A stretch of 64,000 nucleotides of DNA, from NCBI GenBank assembly GCA_019722365.1, contig JADFUC010000226.1:93928-157927 (forward strand). The letters are read 5' to 3'. The stretch comes from Lithospermum erythrorhizon (Eukaryota > Streptophyta > Magnoliopsida > Boraginales > Boraginaceae). Positions 57,946-64,000 of the stretch are shown here, in pieces; positions within the stretch are counted from its first letter, which is position 1, and each line of letters starts with the position of its first letter. The notes beneath the pieces were generated by a model. That model was not told where the DNA came from. It ran no database searches and saw only the letters and a program-made list of their open reading frames with translations. Position numbers and translations under genes: made by a program.

Positions 57946-60556
57946 TAACGACCGCCACAGAATTCGGCGCGCAGGTGAGAATCATTATAATCGAGAACAC
58001 GAGTCATACGGCTTAGATGGGCGACTCGGTTTAAAAACTACTGTTCGTCAAAAATTTGATTTTCCATTAATATTCTCCCGATATAATAGCAGGTTTTTAA
58101 AATTTTACAAATCCGTGGGGTAATATCAACCACTGACGCCATATATATCTACAACCTATTTCAAAAACTGATAACAGCTAGAAAGCGAGAGAGCTATTTG
58201 AGAGTAAATGCGTATTCAAATTCTGAAAATAAGCTGAAATAATTTAAGTTGAAGCAAAAGTAAAAGCAATCAACGATTGGCCAATAGCATCATCGGGCTG
58301 TGAGGGATCCTACGCCGCCCGATGCTCGCTGGCCACTAAAACGAACTCTCCAGCCCGACCTTAAGCTCATTGGCAGATGCATCGACTGGCTGAAATAGAA
58401 ATCATGGCCGTAAGCGAAAAGGGGTGTAAAGGCTGCGAGAAGTTTAGTGAGCAACACTTGAGGGTGAGCTGCAATGCGAGCGAGGCAGACAATAATATAA
58501 TAACTTGACATGGAATAAATTAAGTATATATATATCAAGGTACCTAATAAAGTCATCTGATAAGATTCGAAAGAAGATGCCGGGCGTAACGTGTCGAGAT
58601 ATAATAAGGAGATGCCGATAAAGCCTTATGGCTGAGAATGAAATCATAGAGACTTCAACCCAGCGACTATAACTCTGGTCGTCACCTTACATCTACCGTA
58701 TACGATATCAGGCGCCAATGCGCGTATCTTTCGATCCGTCTACTGCGGGAATAGATAAATCGCTAATAACAGCTAACGCTTATCTTATTAGTATAAGGCC
58801 TTGTCAACAATGCCATAAGCGAAATGACAATAGATCTCATGTACCCAACATACCCAAGTATAAGGTATTACCAACAATGCACGTAGCAAAGTGATAATAG
58901 ATGCTCCCCATTTCGCGCATATACCGAAGTATAAGGCCAGCATCGGCTTGATACTTAGCGTAAGCGAAGTATTGATAGATCTCCCACATTGTGACATGCA
59001 GAAGTATAAAGGCGCGTCGGCGTGCCGTATCGCGAGGAAGAGTTACCTAACCCCAATCATTTCGACGCAGGGTCGAATCACGTGCTGAAATCAGCTCGAG
59101 AGTCATGCGTAACTCACAACGTGGCCTCTCGATGTGGCTTCTTTCTTTCACGAATAATGTCAGAAGCTGGCGCATCTAAAATATCTGTCGTAAATCAAAT
59201 ACAACCATGACAAGGCCACAAACATAAAGAAAGTCTTGAAATAGTAGCTCTATGATGCCGACAAGGCCGCAGAAATCGAGAGAAATATAAGTTGGGAGTT
59301 AAAGTATTCACTACATAGCGTCTTGGCGCCCGCGAATATAATCACATAATCATATAATAGGCTCACCTGAATGAATCACACATAATCATACAACGATTAC
59401 ATGTATATCATTCTCGCGTAATCATAACCTGATAGCGTATACGTCGATTCTGCGCGCATCGTGCAGCGATAACATGTTCACAGCGATTTAAAATGAAATG
59501 CGTAAAAAGTAACGCCCCGTGAGATGGTACTTTCTTCTCTGTAGCTACCCGCAAAAACTTATAGCGGACGCAGTAGTGCTTGCCCACACCCACGATCTGG
59601 CTAACAAAGCACCTATCGAGGGCCTCTTCACCCAATGCACCAGTTGCAGAAGACATTTCTTGAGTGGGCTATTTACAGCGATTAAAATGGCCGGATAAAA
59701 ACAACGAATTAATAATCCGTCGGATAGCGGCTTGTCGATCTCCCGCTAGAATTCCACCTTATTATTTTAACATTTTCAAATCAACTTATAAGTCATTCTA
59801 ATTAACGCCGAGTCCGTAATTAACAGCACTATCTTCGAAATATAGATTATAACTCAACTTACAAATCTCGCTTTTCTCTGCTTCCCTTTAATCAATTTCT
59901 AAATCACAAATTTAACCTCATGATAGCTCTGATAAGGTCAAATTAAAAGCTCACTATAGCATTTAAAGTCTTATAAAAATATCAACTTCCAAAAAATCGT
60001 AGAAACACAGAAAAGTGATCCGGCCAATACTTGTCCTTGAAACGACGCCAAAATTAAATGAATTCCATCCCGACTTATATACGTCATAGCATCATAACAA
60101 ACTAAGTTACAACATAAAATTGAATTATGTAAAAAGTCAACCAAAACTCAACCACTTAAAAAATCAGCAAACTCTAATTTCTTACCTCAAAATCGTAGGG
60201 AAAGATGTTGGGAGCGCTATGATATTCGAGGGATCTTTATATCTGTGAAAGTGAAGAAATGGAAGAAAAATTTTCTTGTTTGAGGCAGAAGGCTCTCGGC
60301 CCAAAGTAGGATGGAGGAAGATATTTTTTGTGTTTTGGTGTTATGAAGATAAGGATGGATGAGCTTATGGCTTAAGTCGTGGAAAGCATGAGAGGAGTTT
60401 GTCTTGCAGAAATCGCGCTTGAATCGAGTTATCAGTGACATGATGCAAGCTTAGCTCGAATTGTGCAATGCTTCTTGGTATAAATGTGATTCGAACCGAA
60501 TAAATTTAACGAATTAATATTATCATCGAGTGCTTATGGCAGATTGTACAGTTTGT
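57946..60556. repeat. LTR-like repeat family X, copy C (uninterrupted)
   Basis: Begins near 'tataacgaccgccacag' and ends near 'gcagattgtaca', about 2.6 kb. It is collinear with copy B on both sides of the hAT insert: 'gggcgactcggtttaaa' (58020), 'gggtgtaaaggc' (58421), 'gtataaggc' subrepeats, 'cgcgaggaagag' (59030), 'atataagttgggagtt' (59285), 'attacatgtata' (59395), and 'ctctcggccc' with 'ggatggaggaagatatttt' (60294-60330). Reading frames within it show no family and vary between copies. Confidence 0.55.
58775..59010. repeat. Tandem subrepeats in copy C
   Basis: About four degenerate units of 'agtataaggcc...aatgca...agcaaagtgataatagat', matching 498-860. Confidence 0.7.
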
Positions 60557-60599
60557 CTAATATAATATTCTATTGGAACAGGTGAACTATTTAGATCAT

Positions 60600-62882
60600 A
60601 TGGGATCCAACTCAAAGTTCAAGAAAGCCACAGTGCCCACATGTTTGAAGTGGGACTGTGATGTTTATGCCAAGTTGCAAGATATCAAGAAATTGGTTGG
60701 CTATGGCTGTGGAATTAGTGCAGAGGAGCAGTTTTGTTGGTCTAAGTCATGATAAAGAAAGAACGTCAACTGCATACCAACAATAATGCCATTTGATGTA
60801 GACAAGTTTCCTTTACATAAGGTATTTTCAAGTTGAAACAAAATTTGCATACATGACTAATAAATTTTGATCAAATGAGAAACAATTATGATGTTTTACT
60901 ATATTTCAGGTTGATGAGTATATTGAATATTGTAGAGGACAAATAAATCTTTTTAAAGGATGTTTGAAGTCATTATTAAGAAGAAAAGAAGAAAATGATG
61001 AAGTTGTAGTTGCAAACAAAAAAGAGGAAGTGATGGTTAGAAAGATATTCGGAAGACAGCAAAAGAAAAAGAAGATTTCATAATATTTTGGACAAAATGC
61101 CATAGAAGAAAATGATGGTTTGACTAAAGTACGAGAAGAAAATGAGACATCAATGCAAGAATATAGGTATAGTTCATTTTCGACCTTATAATGCAATCAT
61201 AATCTTTTATATGCATGTTATATACTTTTTTCTATTTGTTATATACTGACATACTCATAATTATATGAAAATGCGAGCATCTGTAATTGGAAGGATAGTC
61301 AAAACATAGTTGTAGTTGAGTATCAAGTTCAGTCCACCTTAAGATTGGCGTTTTTTTTATATATATTGACATACTCATAATTATATGAAAATGCGAGTAT
61401 CCTTAATTGGAAGGATACTCAACCTTCTTGACTTTGACATGCCTAATAGTCATCCCATTATCGATACTCTGCATATGTAACAATAGCTACAGTTAGAATT
61501 GTCTATTTTTTTTATTATATGATTTCAATTAATTATAAAAATTTAAACAGAGGAAAGAGGAAGAAGTTGGAAGAAAAGACATTTGAGACTACAAAAAGGA
61601 TTTCAAAAAAGCCGAACATGCTTCAAGATGAATTGAACGAGGAGCAAAAGGGAAAAACAATTGCCTCAATAGGAGAAGATAGGTACATTTATACTTTTTA
61701 TGCTTCTTTTGTATTTTATACAAAGAGGAAGCACTTCGAGGAAAGTGTATTTAGGACTCCAGAAACGGTTTCGAAGAAGCTGCATATGTTTCAAGATGAG
61801 CATAATGAGAAGGTTAAGGATAAAACAACTCCTCATGGAATCACATAGTTTACATTTCAAGTGCCACTGAGAATGAAAAGGATATAGCAACTGCCTCCCT
61901 TGATGATATAGTAAACATTCCAAGTGACGTTGGTGAAGTCAATTAGCGCAACTTATTTGGTTCAAAGAAACGACTTGGAAGAAAGTGGATTTAAGACTCC
62001 AGCAATAGTTACAAAGAACCAGCACATCTTTGAAGATGCATCGATTGAGAAGTTTGAATAAAAAACAAGTAAAGCATTTCAAGTAAAAATTGATGATATA
62101 TACTGCAAGTGATTTTGAAAAGATGGACTTAATAGTGAATGAGAAATTAATGGAAATTCAAAAAAAAAGTTTGGAAGAATAGCAAGAAACAAGGACTGGA
62201 GAAGAGAAGAGAAAAGAAATAACAAATGAACAAGATAATGAGGAACAAGAAGAACAAAGTGTGCTCGGAGATAGACGAAGACAAGTTTCAAGATACTTGA
62301 AGAGTCCGTATGAAAAACATGTGCAAAACTACAACATTTCGCTTGCTGGGAAAAAATTGTTAGCATATTCATGGGACAAGGAGCTGCCGAGGTAATATTA
62401 TATTTTAATATAAATGCTAAATATAATCTACCACTTTGCCATCTAGTGTCTCATCATGTTTTATTATATTTAAATGTAGGAGCGAAACTATTTTCCAATG
62501 TCAAAATCTAGGTTTGCCTCAAATGTTGAGGGAAGATTTGATGACGCTCAACAAAGGAAACTTTATCCACTTGCTACACGTCAAAGCTAGTGATGATGAA
62601 GAAAAAGGAATTAGAAGACTATGCATGACAATAACAACATCTAAAGGTAAATGTATAGAAATGATAATACAATTAACATGACATACTAAAAGATAATCGA
62701 GATAGTTACTGTATTAAAAGTTGTTTGATTTTGATTTGAAATAGTTTAAAGTTGTGGATGATGAACGAAAAAGATTAGAAGACAAGAGGAACTCAAAACA
62801 AGCTGCAGCAGACTTTATGTGGAAGACTAATGCTTGCAAAAAAATCACAAAGAATAGAATTGATTTCAGAAACATGGAATAT
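60600..62882 (+). pseudogene. Multi-exon gene of unknown function with a triplicated exon
   Basis: Putative exons: 60600-60752 ('MGSNSKFKKATVPTCLKWDC...'); 60910-61083 after TTTCAG ('VDEYIEYCRGQINLFKGCLK', then Lys-rich); three related charged exons at about 61540-61682, 61724-61840 and 61969-62060; about 62100-62391 ('RRQVSRYLKSPYEKHVQNYN', 'LLAYSWDKELPR'); 62480-62646 ('LGLPQMLREDLMTLNKGNFI'); 62752-62882 ('VVDDERKRLEDKRNSKQAAA'). Junctions 62391/62480 and 62646/62752 keep frame, with GT donors and AG acceptors. The first two exons faintly recall a GRF zinc finger plus coiled coil, and the later ones the start of a Ulp1-type protease domain. I could not confirm either. A TAG interrupts the exon near 62180, and the first two exons end in stops, so it is broken or mis-spliced in my reading. 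It is hydrophilic, without signal peptide or membrane segment. Confidence 0.35.
61245..61427. repeat. Two-copy tandem duplication (~120 bp period)
   Basis: 'gacatactcataattatatg' followed by 'aaaatgcgag(c/t)atc' and 'taattggaaggata(g/c)tcaa' occurs at 61247-61305 and again at 61367-61425, within a presumed intron. Confidence 0.85.
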
Positions 62883-63369
62883 GTAAGTACAGTTATAGTA
62901 TGCCATTATATCACATTTGAATTCGGATTTTATTGTTGAAAAATCTTGACCTTTATATGTCGTGAAATGTCCTATCGTAGCATTTAGATTATTTCTTGAA
63001 AACAGAATTTTTATGGTATGGGAAATGGCCATGCGTAGTGTCGGTATAGTCGGTTTCGTTTAAATTTTATTTGGGCCTTTTGATATCAGAACATGGCGTC
63101 GGGTGGTGTCGGGAAATTTGTTAATTTAAAAAATCAAAATTATTTGTTTATCTGAAGCCTTGCAGCCAGAGCGATATGACGTATATATAAAAAAATCGTT
63201 TTTTAATCCACACGAGAACCCCCGACACACCCCGTCGCGCGGTCCGCCCGTCGCCGGTTTCGACGCCACACCGCCCGCCCCGCCGGAAAAGATACGACTT
63301 TTTATTTATTTTTTTGTTTTTGGTTTTAATTTTTTTAGTTATTTATTTTATAATTACTTGTATTTTTTA
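62883..63369. other. No gene recognised; GC-rich patch
   Basis: Follows a GTAAGT donor at 62883, so further exons may exist, but none were identified. At 63210-63290 a C-rich stretch ('cccgacacaccccgtcgcgc', 'ccgcccgccccgccgg') faces 'gtcgggtggtgtcgggaaat' at 63100-63119 in inverted orientation, which could be the ends of a small transposon. Confidence 0.35.
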
Positions 63370-63999
63370 TTAGAATTGATAATATGAATGTTTAATATGA
63401 ATTGGGAATTGATAATATGAATGTTTAATAAAGTTGAATTGGAAATTGATAATGTATTTTTATTGGGAATTGATAATATGAATGTTTAATATGAATTGGG
63501 AATTGATAATATATGGGAATTGAATATTTTGGATTTATTGATTTAATTTTTTTAATTGAATTAAATTAAATGTTGGATTGGATTGAATGTTGGATTGAAT
63601 TGAATTAATCTGTTGGATTGGATTGGATTAATTTAATTTGGTTTAATTTGTTTTTAATTTGTTAATTTGTTTTCAATTGGGAATTGAATGTTGGATTTAT
63701 TCGGTTTAAATGTTCGATTGAATTGAATTGGATTTATTCGGTTTAATTGCATTGAATTGGGAATTGAATGTTGGAATTGAATTGGGAATTGAATTGTATT
63801 TGAATTGAATTTGATTAAGTTTGAATTTGATTTGATTTGAATTATATTTGAGATTAAATCGAATTGAATTTGAATTGAATTGATAAAGTATTAGTTTGAA
63901 TGTTGTTTGAATTGGATCGAATTGGATTTGATTCGAATTGAATTGATTTTGTTTAATTTTGATAGAATTTGAATTTTCAAATGCGGGTTTATGGCTCAC
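63370..63999. repeat. Low-complexity GAATTG/TTGAAT-rich sequence
   Basis: More than 600 bp of variants of 'gaattgggaattga(t/a)aatatgaatg' and 'gaattgaattgg', built from GAATT and GATTG words and running to the window edge. The long minus-strand reading frame here (63999-63706), rich in Asn, Gln, Ser, Phe and Ile, is a by-product of the repeat. Confidence 0.85.
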
Positions 64000-64000
64000 T

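Noticed and set aside
63706..63999. 97-residue Asn/Ser/Phe/Ile-rich minus-strand ORF
   Set aside because: It is a translation of GAATTG-type low-complexity repeat running off the window.

Overview
This window looks like nuclear DNA from a flowering plant, most likely a eudicot. It is AT-rich. The gene pieces have GT-AG introns, and the mobile elements are typically plant: Ty1/copia lineages including a Sirevirus-like one, a Cassandra-type 5S-bearing TRIM, Ac-like hAT elements and Stowaway MITEs. There is no operon structure, CRISPR array or sign of a bacterial or organelle origin. Most of the window is nested, decayed transposon sequence. Only one host gene, a small SAM-domain gene, looks undamaged in the part that can be read.

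Layout. 1-2571: end of a long LTR-like repeat (family X, copy A) with internal ~70-bp subrepeats. 2797-3830: tandem Cassandra-like array. 4322-10846: 3' two thirds of a Sirevirus-like copia element (integrase, RT, RNase H, env-like ORF, PPT, 3' LTR), split by a complete Cassandra-like element with a 5-bp target duplication. 11221-12003 (minus): EGF-like secreted-protein pseudogene. 13471-14575: non-autonomous hAT with an 8-bp target duplication. About 15700-16530 (minus): copia-type LTR. 17418-19032 (minus): aldo-keto reductase pseudogene. 21540-25650 (minus): decayed copia element. 28129-33834: a ~0.3 kb inverted repeat enclosing an Ale/Retrofit-like copia element. 35623-36724 (minus): SAM-domain gene. 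39133-45775: family X copy B, split by an Ac-like hAT transposon (40251-44233) whose leader is packed with telobox motifs. 45904-54680: structurally complete copia element with both LTRs and a TGTTA duplication. 55187-55413: Stowaway-like MITE. 55872-57860: another LTR-like repeat. 57946-60556: family X copy C. 60600-62882: multi-exon gene of unknown function with a tandemly duplicated exon. 63370-63999: low-complexity GAATTG-rich DNA.

The units do not form a pathway. They record successive insertions: copia into host DNA, Cassandra into copia, hAT into a solo LTR-like repeat. Two host genes (EGF-like and aldo-keto reductase) have decayed in place. Nearly every transposon reading frame is broken by stops and small indels. 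Some of this may be unpolished long-read sequence and not true decay. I did not find a clearly undescribed biological system. The best leads are the Cassandra arrays, the repeated-exon gene near the right end, the telobox-rich hAT leader and the inverted repeat around the Ale element.
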